Shown one piece after another: positions 26,579 through 34,639 of a stretch of 64,000 nt of DNA. A program made the position numbers and the translations under genes. Below the pieces are notes generated by a model that made no database searches, was not told where the DNA came from, and saw only the letters and a list, made by a program, of their open reading frames with translations. Position 1 is the first letter of the stretch. Every line of letters begins with the position of its first letter. The stretch comes from Bacteroidota bacterium (lineage in GTDB: Bacteria; Bacteroidota; Bacteroidia; Chitinophagales; Chitinophagaceae): the NCBI GenBank assembly GCA_023416995.1, contig JAEZGI010000084.1, positions 1 through 64,000 on the forward strand, written 5' to 3'.

Positions 26579-27124
26579 CTATTGCAACTGCCGTTCCGCG
26601 AGCATCGCCACCTCTTCGGGATACAGATCCGCCATAGCATAATGCTTCACATCGTTGATTGCCACCTCGTCTAACACATCCACTACATTTCTGTAACTCG
26701 CTTTGCCCGTAGGTTTGATGATTAGCATCAGTTCTTTTCCCGACCCCGATGACTGCAGCTCCAAACGCAATTGCTTATCCCTGATCAATTGCCCAACTCC
26801 TTGCGCAGCATGGTAATCCGTTGTTCCAAAATTCCCATTAGTCAGCGCTTCACTCAATATTCCATGATAATAAAAGGCCCGGTCGTTACCCACCGGGATG
26901 ATGGTCAAAGTTCGCGATTGCTGCACCGGCATCGCATCACCTCCATTTGCGGGCATAATCAATTTCATAGCCGAAGGCTCCGAAAGAGTAGCCGTGAAAA
27001 CAAAAAATGTGATAAGAATAAATCCAAGATCCACCATTGGCGTCAGATCGACGCGGGTAGACAATTTTTTTCCGTTCCCGAACCCGGGCTTAGCAGCCGG
27101 GGCAGGTTGATTGATCTCTGCCAT
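26579..27124 (-). CDS. ExbD/TolR-type biopolymer transport protein
   Basis: 181 residues with one N-terminal membrane helix (VDLTPMVDLGFILITFFVF). It contains the conserved Asp of the proton channel, followed by a periplasmic domain (MKLIMPANGGDAM, then a C-terminal YRNVVDVLDEVAINDVKHYAMADL typical of ExbD). It energises TonB or Tol systems together with ExbB. No exbB or tonB gene lies next to it in this window, so it must work with partners encoded elsewhere. The periplasmic part is longer than the classical 140-residue ExbD. Confidence 0.85.
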   Translation of the reverse strand: MAEINQPAPAAKPGFGNGKKLSTRVDLTPMVDLGFILITFFVFTATLSEPSAMKLIMPANGGDAMPVQQSRTLTIIPVGNDRAFYYHGILSEALTNGNFGTTDYHAAQGVGQLIRDKQLRLELQSSGSGKELMLIIKPTGKASYRNVVDVLDEVAINDVKHYAMADLYPEEVAMLAERQLQ

Positions 27125-27406
27125 AAATGTTGTTTACAATAAGACGCGGCACAACAACATTTCCATATGGCAACACGGTAAGTTGATGAATCCCGGCAAC
27201 AGCTGTGGCAAAATTTTCCATGCGCCGCGCAACTTATGGGTCCAAACCTGCAATTGCCACAGCCAATTCCACAACTTATCCATTAATGCTGGACTGGCAC
27301 AAATCTTTGATGTTACTTTACATCACGAACATTGATAACAACACCTAAAGATATTTTGGACGGTTTTTAAGTTTTAAGTTTTCTCATAAGCAGTTAGTTT
27401 TGGTTT

Positions 27407-27438
27407 AATCCCCTTTATTCTTATCGGGGATTTTTTTT
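27407..27438 (+). terminator. orphan rho-independent terminator, plus strand
   Basis: AATCCCC (27407-27413), loop, GGGGATT (27426-27432), then an uninterrupted T run to 27438. No plus-strand gene precedes it, since exbD upstream is on the minus strand. It may therefore end a small non-coding transcript. Confidence 0.6.
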
Positions 27439-27448
27439 GTGCCTGCCC

Positions 27449-27484
27449 AAAAAAAAAGCCTGCGGTTATCAGCCGCAAGCTTTT
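27449..27484 (-). terminator. terminator of the rseP transcript
   Basis: On the minus strand AAGCTTGCGG pairs, with one mismatch, with CCGCAGGCTT and is followed by TTTTTTT. It sits about 50 bases after the rseP stop. Confidence 0.65.
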
Positions 27485-27533
27485 GAATGTTTAAATAATT
27501 TTATCACGCCACTTCTACATCACTGCGCAAACC

Positions 27534-28913
27534 TTACCGGCTTCGGTTCCAGCCAAACCAGTCGTTGCCGTTTGCATATAACATCAAACCGAGCAAAAAC
27601 ACCATTCCTACCACTTGTGCGTACTCAAGGAATTTATCGTTCGGTTTCCGGCCCGTAACCATCTCGTATAAAGTAAACAATACGTGCCCGCCATCCAGTG
27701 CCGGTATCGGTAAAAGATTCATAAAGGCAAGTATGATAGAAAAGAATGCAGTAATACTCCAGAATGCCTGCCAGTCGCCCCACTGTTTCGGAAAGATCGA
27801 ACCCATAGATTTGAATCCACCAACTCCTTTATACGCGCCGGTTTCCGGGCTTAAGATCTTTCTGAACTGATCGATATAAAACACCAGGTTATCTACCGCC
27901 ATCCTTACGCCTGCGGGGAAAGCTTCAAAGAATCCATATTTGCGACGTTCGATCTTAAGAATACCGAGGCTATCCAATTCGCTGGAATAACTGAAATGAA
28001 AAACGCCGAGCGTACCTTCTGGTGTTATTTGCGGATTTACTGTCAACACCTCTCCGTTGCGCTCAATCTCAATCGGCACCTGCTGGCCCGGTCTGCGTTT
28101 CAATTCACTCCTCACATTATCAAAAAATGGCGTTTTCACTGAATCAACCGACAGGATGCGGTCATAAGGCTTCAATCCTACCTGTCGGGCCGGTGATGAA
28201 TCGGCAACAATACCCACGATCATGGGTACGCGCGGTGTAAACAATGGCGAGCGGCTTCTTTTTTTCTCTACCAGCTTACCCAGCATATCGACAGGTAATT
28301 CTATCACCTGCGTTTTACCATCTCTTTCAACCGTAACCCTTTCTCCTACCAGTAATTTTTTTGGTATATCATCAAAGTAAGCAATCGGTGTTTCGTTTAC
28401 TGCCAGGATCTTATCGCCATCCTTCAGTCCCATCTGGTACATCAGGCTATCCGTTACCGTTATACCGTTCACAGCGTTTGCGTTGGGCAATTTTTCTTCG
28501 CCCCAGGTAAACAATACCATTGCATAAATCAGGAAAGCCAGTAGCACATTTACAGTAACGCCACCGATCATAATGATCAAACGCTGCCAGGCCGGCTTGC
28601 TTCTGAACTCCCATGGTTTAGGTGGCTGATTCATTTGTTCTTTATCCATGCTCTCATCCACCATGCCTGCAATCTTCACATAACCACCGAGGGGCAACCA
28701 ACCGATTCCGTATACGGTTTCACCAATCTTCTTTTTAAACAGGCTGAACCAGGGATCAAAAAACAGGTAGAATTTTTCCACCCGGCACTTAAAAATTTTA
28801 GCCGGGAGATAGTGACCAAATTCGTGAAGAATAACGAGGATAGATAAGGATAGAATCAGGTAAAATGCCTGTATACCAACACTGGCCCAATCGATCGCCA
28901 ACAAATACAACAT
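27534..28913 (-). CDS. rseP: RseP-type site-2 zinc metalloprotease (M50) with PDZ domains
   Basis: A 459-residue inner-membrane protease for regulated intramembrane proteolysis, for example of anti-sigma factors. The zinc motif HEFGH is at 30-34 in the first membrane segment. The motif IPALDGGHVL in the C-terminal membrane region supplies the third ligand. Two PDZ-like segments lie between (MGLKDGDKILAVNETPI, and VGLKPYDRILSVDSV). It follows dxr with a 37-base gap, an order conserved in many bacteria. Confidence 0.93.
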   Translation of the reverse strand: MLYLLAIDWASVGIQAFYLILSLSILVILHEFGHYLPAKIFKCRVEKFYLFFDPWFSLFKKKIGETVYGIGWLPLGGYVKIAGMVDESMDKEQMNQPPKPWEFRSKPAWQRLIIMIGGVTVNVLLAFLIYAMVLFTWGEEKLPNANAVNGITVTDSLMYQMGLKDGDKILAVNETPIAYFDDIPKKLLVGERVTVERDGKTQVIELPVDMLGKLVEKKRSRSPLFTPRVPMIVGIVADSSPARQVGLKPYDRILSVDSVKTPFFDNVRSELKRRPGQQVPIEIERNGEVLTVNPQITPEGTLGVFHFSYSSELDSLGILKIERRKYGFFEAFPAGVRMAVDNLVFYIDQFRKILSPETGAYKGVGGFKSMGSIFPKQWGDWQAFWSITAFFSIILAFMNLLPIPALDGGHVLFTLYEMVTGRKPNDKFLEYAQVVGMVFLLGLMLYANGNDWFGWNRSR

Positions 28914-28950
28914 AAGGTATATGAGATTGAAATTTTAATATTGTGATTTC

Positions 28951-30120
28951 CTATAATTTAATAAGGGATGCCGCGAAATTACGTGCCTCCCCATCGCTTT
29001 CAAAATATTCTTCCAGCGTCGGATTTTTGATGTACGACACATGTTCAATTGTTTTTTCAATCACATCGGTCATGTCCAGGAACCCTACCCTGTTTCTTAA
29101 AAACGCGTAAACGGCAATTTCATTGGCTGCATTTAAAATGCACGGCACATTTCCGCCTTTGTTCATGGCATCAACTGCCAGCGTGAGATTACGAAAGGTT
29201 TTTACGTCGGGTTCTTCGAAGGTGAGTTGCGCAGGCTTCCTGAAATCATATCTTTTAAAGTTTCCGGGAATACGATGGGGGAACGCCAGGGCGTATTGTA
29301 TCGGAAGTTTCATATCCGGTAAACCCATCTGTGCCTTAATACTTCCATCTTCAAACTGAACCATGCTGTGAATGATACTTTGCGGATGGATCACGACCTG
29401 TACCTGGTCAGGTTGCAAGTTGAACAGCCACTTCGCCTCGATCATTTCCAACCCCTTGTTCATCAGTGTAGCAGAATCGATGGTGATCTTGGCTCCCATC
29501 GTCCAGTTAGGGTGCTGCAGGGCATGGTCACGTTTAACGTTAACCAGGAAGTTTGGTTTTCGCCCAAGGAAGGGTCCGCCGGAAGCTGTGAGAATTATCT
29601 TTTCAATGCGGTTACGCGTTTCTCCTACCAGGCATTGAAAAATGGCAGAATGCTCACTGTCGACCGGGATGATCGGCGCCCTGTATTCAACAGCCTTTTG
29701 CATGACGATATCACCCGCCACCACGAGAGTTTCCTTGTTGGCCAGCGCCACGCCTTTACCCGATTCGATTGCCCTGAGCGTGGGTTTCAATCCGGCAAAA
29801 CCCACTATGGCCGCCAGCATCATATCATAAACATCCATTGCTGCCACTTCTTCGAGAGCAGTTTCCCCGGCAAACACCTTTATATTATGCGATGAAAGTT
29901 CTTCTTTAACTTTTGGATATTTTTTCTCATCACCTATCACTACGATGTTTGGTTTGAAGTGAATGGCTTGTTTGATAAGAAGTTCTTCATTGTTTTGTGC
30001 AGTGAGCACTTCAACTGAAAATGTTTCCGGGTTTGCTGCAATCACATCTAGCGCCTGCGTTCCGATTGAACCGGTTGATCCAAAAATTGCAATACGTTTT
30101 GCCGGATGACTATTAGACAT
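28951..30120 (-). CDS. dxr: 1-deoxy-D-xylulose 5-phosphate reductoisomerase
   Basis: 389 residues. Converts DXP to MEP with NADPH, the first committed step of the non-mevalonate isoprenoid pathway. NADPH loop FGSTGSIGTQALDVI is near residue 13. Also seen are GVALANKETLVVAG, the metal/substrate motif PVDSEHSAIFQ, SGGPFLGR, and MNKGLEMIEAKWLF. The length is standard. It is cytoplasmic, upstream of rseP and 36 bases after the GH3-like gene. Confidence 0.96.
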   Translation of the reverse strand: MSNSHPAKRIAIFGSTGSIGTQALDVIAANPETFSVEVLTAQNNEELLIKQAIHFKPNIVVIGDEKKYPKVKEELSSHNIKVFAGETALEEVAAMDVYDMMLAAIVGFAGLKPTLRAIESGKGVALANKETLVVAGDIVMQKAVEYRAPIIPVDSEHSAIFQCLVGETRNRIEKIILTASGGPFLGRKPNFLVNVKRDHALQHPNWTMGAKITIDSATLMNKGLEMIEAKWLFNLQPDQVQVVIHPQSIIHSMVQFEDGSIKAQMGLPDMKLPIQYALAFPHRIPGNFKRYDFRKPAQLTFEEPDVKTFRNLTLAVDAMNKGGNVPCILNAANEIAVYAFLRNRVGFLDMTDVIEKTIEHVSYIKNPTLEEYFESDGEARNFAASLIKL

Positions 30121-30156
30121 AAGCTGATAAAAATCTTTAAGATTGAAAAGGAAGTG

Positions 30157-31653
30157 TTACTGGTCGACAAATTTTTCCAGTTCACCAGCAATCTTGCGAT
30201 CGTTGCTAAGACGGGGAACTTTGTTTTGCCCACCCAGTTTCCCGAGCGATTTCATGTAATCAATAAAGCCGTTTTTTCTGACCGGCCTTATTTTAAGGGG
30301 CATCAGAATGTTGCCGGTGATGAGGTCGTCGTAATAGATGTTTTTGGTGCGAAGGTTTTTATCTACCTCCTTTTCAAACCCTGCAAGATCAGCGGGGGTT
30401 TCACCAAATTCAACGAACCATTCATGATAGGATTTTCCTTCTGACTGACTGATAACAGGTGCCACAGTAAATTCAGTAACATGGATGCCAGAATGTTGGG
30501 CCGCCTGCATCAGACTGTGTTCTACTTCTTCACCGATCACGTGTTCGCCAAAAGCGGAAATAAAATGTTTGATACGACCGGTAACAAGAATCCGGTAAGG
30601 ATTTTTTGAAACAAAACGTATGGTATCTCCAATATTATAACCCCAAAGCCCTGCATTGTTATTAATAATGAGGGCGTAGTTCACACCAACCTCCACATCT
30701 TTCAAACTCAGACGGGTTGGGTTTTGCGAATGGATCTCTGCGGCGGGAATAAATTCGAAAAAGATGCCGCTGTCGGTATTCAGCAATAATCCTTCGGCAG
30801 ACTGGCTATCCTGGAAAGCGAAAAAACCCTCGGATGCAGGAAACGTTTCGATGGTGGCCACCGGAGCACCAATACTGTCCATCAGCCTGGCGCGATACGG
30901 TTCGAAGTTAACACCGCCATGTACAAGCAGCGAAAGATTCGGAAAGATCTCCTTCACTGTTTTGCCGGTTTTTGCTTTCAGCCGGTCAAAATACATCTGC
31001 ACCCAGGGTGGAATACCACTGATCAGTGTGAGATTTTCGCGATATGTTTCTTCAACGATTTTGTCAAGTTTCGTTTCCCAGTCATCAATACAATTTGTTT
31101 CATAAGTCGGCAACTGGTTTTTCCTGAGGTAACTTGGTATATGATGATTCACGATACCGCTCAGTCTGCCTGTCGGAATTCCCCCAATCCGCTCGAGTTC
31201 GGGGGATCCGCTCAGAAAAATCATTTTGCCATCAGTAAAACGGGAATTGCCTGATTCTGCAATATAGGATAACAGCGCATTTCTAGCCGTATTGATATGA
31301 TTATCAATCGACTGCTTTGAGATGGGAATATATTTAACCCCACTGGTTGTGCCCGATGTTTTTGCAAGATAAATGGGCTTCCCCTTCCACAATACATTGT
31401 GCTTGCCGTCCTTTATTTTATCGATATAAGGTCTCAACTGTTCATAATCCCGCACGGGCACAGCTTTTCGAAACTCTTCGTACGATCCGACATTTGCCAG
31501 GTTGTGCTCTTTGCCAAATTCTGTGTCCTTGCCCGACCTAAGCAGGTCCTTCAGGATATTTTCCTGGTCATGCACCGCAGTGACCATTCCCTTTCTTACA
31601 CCTTTATATATATAGTTGGCAAATGGTTTTGCCAAGAGTGACTTAATCTTCAT
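30157..31653 (-). CDS. GH3-like acyl-adenylating enzyme
   Basis: 498 residues of the GH3 auxin-responsive protein family (not glycoside hydrolase 3), an acyl-adenylate/amido-synthetase fold. The nucleotide-binding motif TSGTTSGVKYIPIS is near 100, and the C-terminal part has GLWGYNIGDTIRFVS and ITGRIKHFISAFGEHV-like segments. Bacterial members are common in Bacteroidota, usually beside housekeeping genes, but their substrate is unknown. In plants the family conjugates amino acids to acyl acids. It is directly upstream of dxr on the same strand. Confidence 0.88.
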   Translation of the reverse strand: MKIKSLLAKPFANYIYKGVRKGMVTAVHDQENILKDLLRSGKDTEFGKEHNLANVGSYEEFRKAVPVRDYEQLRPYIDKIKDGKHNVLWKGKPIYLAKTSGTTSGVKYIPISKQSIDNHINTARNALLSYIAESGNSRFTDGKMIFLSGSPELERIGGIPTGRLSGIVNHHIPSYLRKNQLPTYETNCIDDWETKLDKIVEETYRENLTLISGIPPWVQMYFDRLKAKTGKTVKEIFPNLSLLVHGGVNFEPYRARLMDSIGAPVATIETFPASEGFFAFQDSQSAEGLLLNTDSGIFFEFIPAAEIHSQNPTRLSLKDVEVGVNYALIINNNAGLWGYNIGDTIRFVSKNPYRILVTGRIKHFISAFGEHVIGEEVEHSLMQAAQHSGIHVTEFTVAPVISQSEGKSYHEWFVEFGETPADLAGFEKEVDKNLRTKNIYYDDLITGNILMPLKIRPVRKNGFIDYMKSLGKLGGQNKVPRLSNDRKIAGELEKFVDQ

Positions 31654-31887
31654 AAATCCTTGAAAAACGTTAGGGAAACAAACCTAGTGAAAAAAAAGGG
31701 ATTAGCCGTTCAAGGTGGGTCCATGATCATTGCAGGAGATAGAAATCCCTCGCTTTTTCATGCGACTTTAACTTCAGCGACGATTCCTGCAGCCAACTTC
31801 TGGATATTTGACTAATTTGCGAACCCGGTAAGGATCAGGGCTGAAAAAAAATCAGGAGCAATTCTTTCTGATTACGCTTCAATCCCT

Positions 31888-31895
31888 TACCTTTG
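31888..31895 (+). promoter_or_regulatory. -7 box of the rplU-rpmA promoter
   Basis: TACCTTTG, an exact TAnnTTTG match, lies 25 bases before the rplU start codon. A weak T-rich -33 region lies near 31864. Confidence 0.6.
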
Positions 31896-31917
31896 CACTC
31901 CTAATTTTTGGAAAGTT

Positions 31918-32220
31918 ATGTACGCAATTGTTAAAATAGCAGGTCAGCAATTCAAGGTTCAGAAGGACCAGACTTTATATGTTCCGCATGTAGGTGGTAA
32001 CGCGGGTGACCAGGTAGAGTTTTCAGAGGTATTGCTCTCAGACACCGACGGTAAGGTTACTGTTGGAGGTGATGTTAAGGCAACCGTAAAGGCCGAAATT
32101 GTTGACCATGTGAAGGGTGACAAGGTTATTGCCTTCAAGATGAAAAGAAGAAAAGGTTTCCGTAAAAAACACGGACATCGTACACAATATACAAAGATCA
32201 GGATCAGCGAAATTGCCTAA
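31918..32220 (+). CDS. rplU: 50S ribosomal protein L21
   Basis: 100 residues, full length. It opens with MYAIVKIAGQQFKVQKDQ and contains GDKVIAFKMKRRKGFRKKHGHR, the conserved basic 23S rRNA-binding region. It is followed after 47 bases by rpmA, the usual pair. Confidence 0.97.
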   Translation: MYAIVKIAGQQFKVQKDQTLYVPHVGGNAGDQVEFSEVLLSDTDGKVTVGGDVKATVKAEIVDHVKGDKVIAFKMKRRKGFRKKHGHRTQYTKIRISEIA

Positions 32221-32267
32221 GGCATTTGCTAATCATTCTTCAAAACAATTCATAAAAGCGTTTTTGT

Positions 32268-32525
32268 ATGGCACATAAAAAAGGTGAAGGTAGCGTAAAG
32301 AACGGCCGTGATTCACAAAGCAAAAGACTCGGTGTTAAGATATATGGTGGTCAGCCAGCAGTTAATGGCAATATCATCGTTCGTCAACGTGGTACAGTTT
32401 ACCATCCTGGTAAAAATGTAGGCGTTGGTAAAGACTACACGCTGTATGCATTGGCTGATGGTGTGGTTGAATTCAAGAAGTCAAAGAACGATAAGACTAT
32501 CGTCAATCTCGTTCCTGTAGCTTAA
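32268..32525 (+). CDS. rpmA: 50S ribosomal protein L27
   Basis: 85 residues, opening MAHKKGEGSVKNGRDSQSKR with the flexible N-terminus that reaches the peptidyl transferase centre. GVKIYGGQ and RQRGTVYHPGKNVG are conserved. There is no N-terminal extension of the Firmicutes type that needs processing. Confidence 0.97.
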   Translation: MAHKKGEGSVKNGRDSQSKRLGVKIYGGQPAVNGNIIVRQRGTVYHPGKNVGVGKDYTLYALADGVVEFKKSKNDKTIVNLVPVA

Positions 32526-32587
32526 TTACCAGCAGCAGTTTTGATACTGGTGGCTATACGGAAAATTTAACAAAATTTAAGAAAACT

Positions 32588-32618
32588 TTTGGCGGTTTGG
32601 AATTTGTTTCTATTTTTA
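32588..32618 (+). promoter_or_regulatory. promoter of the small histone-like gene
   Basis: TTTG (32588-32591), a 19-base spacer, and TATTTTTA (32611-32618). This is the optimal Bacteroidota spacing, 43 bases before the ATG at 32662. The gene therefore has its own promoter downstream of rpmA. Confidence 0.6.
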
Positions 32619-32661
32619 CCGTCGATAATGTTTTTTTACTAACCGTTAATTTCTAAAAAAC

Positions 32662-32757
32662 ATGGCTACTAAGAAAAAAGCTGCGCCTAAAAAAAAGGTG
32701 GCAAAAAAAGCTGCCCCTAAGAAAAAGGCTGCAAAAAAAGCTGCAAAGAAGAAATAA
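32662..32757 (+). CDS. 31-residue lysine/alanine-rich histone H1-like protein
   Basis: A complete short reading frame of 31 codons made almost only of Lys (17) and Ala (9), with a repeated AAPKKK / AAKK pattern and no aromatic residue. It resembles the C-terminal tail of eukaryotic H1 and bacterial Hc1/AlgP-like DNA-binding tails. It has its own well-spaced promoter (32588-32618) and a strong terminator (32783-32812), which argues that it is a real gene. A nucleoid or RNA-binding role is inferred from charge alone. Confidence 0.75.
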   Translation: MATKKKAAPKKKVAKKAAPKKKAAKKAAKKK

Positions 32758-32782
32758 CTTTCTCCCAAAGCAGAACATATTC

Positions 32783-32812
32783 AAGTCCCGGATTAATTTC
32801 CGGGACTTTTCG
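32783..32812 (+). terminator. rho-independent terminator of the histone-like gene
   Basis: AAGTCCCGG (32783-32791) and CCGGGACTT (32800-32808) form a perfect 9-bp stem with an 8-base loop, ending in TTTT. Confidence 0.8.
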
Positions 32813-32897
32813 TTTTATGGTACCCTACCCTGGAAGTCCCACCCCTACCGCCTTTCCGCGTACTTATATTTTCAGCAGATTTTACTGATCGCTTTAC

Positions 32898-32905
32898 TAT
32901 TTTTG
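32898..32905 (+). promoter_or_regulatory. candidate -7 box for the polX-like gene
   Basis: TATTTTTG, an exact TAnnTTTG match, lies 48 bases before the ATG at 32954. The -33 region is weak (TTTTCA). Confidence 0.4.
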
Positions 32906-32953
32906 ACCGTTGCCGCATACACTAACTGAAATTATAACCGGCAACTTCAACCA

Positions 32954-34636
32954 ATGGCATACGACAATTATTATATCGCTGACCAGTTTACAATGCTGGC
33001 AAAATTGATGGACATCCACGGTGAAAACGCTTTCAAATCAAAATCATATTCAATAGCAGCATTTAATATTGAGAAGTTGCCCGTTCAACTTCACAGTGTT
33101 GACAAAAAAGAAATGGCCTCGTTGAAAGGCATTGGTGATTCTACGTCCAAAAAAATCATAGAAATACTTGCCACGGGCAAACTCCAGGCGCTGGAAGATA
33201 TGGTCAACAAAACTCCGCCCGGCGTTGCAGAAATGTTGAACATAAAGGGGCTCGGACCAAAAAAGATAGCTACCGTCTGGAAAGAAATGGGAATTGAATC
33301 GATTGGAGAATTGTTGTACGCCTGTAATGAAAACCGACTTACGCTATTCAAGGGATTTGGAGAAAAAACGCAAAAAAACGTCCAGGAATCCATTGAATTT
33401 TATACCCGCAGCCAGGGCAATTACCTCTATGCCCAGGTGGAAACACATACCAACGAAATCACTACCGCCCTCGCAAAGGCTCATCCCGGTCAACAAATCA
33501 GCACCACGGGAACCTTCCGAAGACAAATGGAAATAATAACTGAGCTTGAATGGGTAACTACAATTGCGCCTGCTGATCTTACAAAGTTTTTTTCCAGCCT
33601 CGGCTATAAAACAGAAAATGAACTGCCCGGGAAAATGTCTTATGCAGGCCCGGAAAACCTGGTGTTAAGTTTCCACCTTGCTGACCATAGTAATTATCAT
33701 AAGCTTTTATTTGAAACCAGTTGCAGTGATGAATTCAGAGAGTCATGGATAAATAACAACCCGGCACTGGATTATGCTGACCTGCAATCAGAAGATGATA
33801 TCTTTCTTCGGTCAGGCATGGCCGTTATACCACCCCCGATGCGTGAAAAACCGACGACCCTGGAAAAGGTCCGCGATAAAGGTCTGCAACCGCTTATTCA
33901 ACCCCATGATATTCGCGGTATAATTCACAGCCACAGTACCTGGAGCGATGGTTCAGACTCTATAGAAGATATGGCAAAAGCCGCCATAGCCAATGGCCTT
34001 GAATACCTGGTGATCAGCGATCACAGCAAGTCGGCGGGTTATGCAAACGGTTTGCAGGAAGACCGGATACGGCAGCAGCATGAGGAAATTGATGCTTTGA
34101 ATATAAAGCTTGCACCGTTCAGGATTTTCAAAAGCATTGAAAGCGACATACTGAACGATGGGGCCTTAGACTACCGCGACGAAGTGCTTGCTTCGTTCGA
34201 CCTGGTTATTACCTCCGTACATTCTAACCTGAAGATGACGCTGGAAAAAGCAATGAGTCGTTTATTAAAAGCTATTGAAAATCCTTATACTACCATCCTT
34301 GGTCATATGTCAGGCCGGCTGTTGTTAAGTCGACCGGGTTACCCGCTCGATTACCCAGCCATCATCGATGCCTGCGCAAAACACCAGGTAGTGATTGAGC
34401 TCAATGCACATCCACGTAGACTGGATATGGATTGGCGCTGGATAGATGTCGCTGTTGCCAAAGGAGTATTGATCTCAATAGATCCTGATGCACATGCCGC
34501 TGATGCATTTGCTGATTGCAGGTACGGTGTGCTTGCTGCGCAAAAGGCTGGCATAACAAAAGCCAATAATCTCAGCAGTATGTCACTTGAAAAATTCGAA
34601 GCATTTCTTGCGGAACAAAAAAAGAAACGTTCTTAA
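32954..34636 (+). CDS. PolX-like protein with helix-hairpin-helix, degenerate polymerase and intact PHP domain
   Basis: 560 residues in PolX order. An N-terminal 8-kDa-like region carries three helix-hairpin-helix motifs (LKGIGDSTSKK at 57, IKGLGPKKIA at 97, FKGFGEKTQKN at 132). A family-X palm region (155-300) and a C-terminal PHP exonuclease domain (from 320) follow. PHP metal ligands are visible: HSHSTWSDG at 325, ISDHS at 354, ESD at 396, SVHSN at 421, GH at 450, DPDAH at 510. The palm motif that should read GDxD reads TELE at 196-199, and the rest of the palm is hard to align. Polymerase activity is therefore doubtful, while DNA binding and 3'-5' exonuclease or phosphoesterase activity remain likely. 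Confidence 0.85.
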   Translation: MAYDNYYIADQFTMLAKLMDIHGENAFKSKSYSIAAFNIEKLPVQLHSVDKKEMASLKGIGDSTSKKIIEILATGKLQALEDMVNKTPPGVAEMLNIKGLGPKKIATVWKEMGIESIGELLYACNENRLTLFKGFGEKTQKNVQESIEFYTRSQGNYLYAQVETHTNEITTALAKAHPGQQISTTGTFRRQMEIITELEWVTTIAPADLTKFFSSLGYKTENELPGKMSYAGPENLVLSFHLADHSNYHKLLFETSCSDEFRESWINNNPALDYADLQSEDDIFLRSGMAVIPPPMREKPTTLEKVRDKGLQPLIQPHDIRGIIHSHSTWSDGSDSIEDMAKAAIANGLEYLVISDHSKSAGYANGLQEDRIRQQHEEIDALNIKLAPFRIFKSIESDILNDGALDYRDEVLASFDLVITSVHSNLKMTLEKAMSRLLKAIENPYTTILGHMSGRLLLSRPGYPLDYPAIIDACAKHQVVIELNAHPRRLDMDWRWIDVAVAKGVLISIDPDAHAADAFADCRYGVLAAQKAGITKANNLSSMSLEKFEAFLAEQKKKRS

Positions 34637-34639
34637 ACA

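Larger units (their letters stand above)
27125..27533. other. intergenic region upstream of exbD
   Basis: The 409-bp gap between exbD and the rseP stop contains the rseP terminator at 27449-27484 and a plus-strand terminator at 27407-27438 with no assigned gene in front of it. I see no convincing ORF. A short plus-strand RNA is possible. Confidence 0.5.

Noticed and set aside
29368..29895. A 175-codon plus-strand frame
   Set aside because: Fully antisense to dxr, whose motifs are all present.
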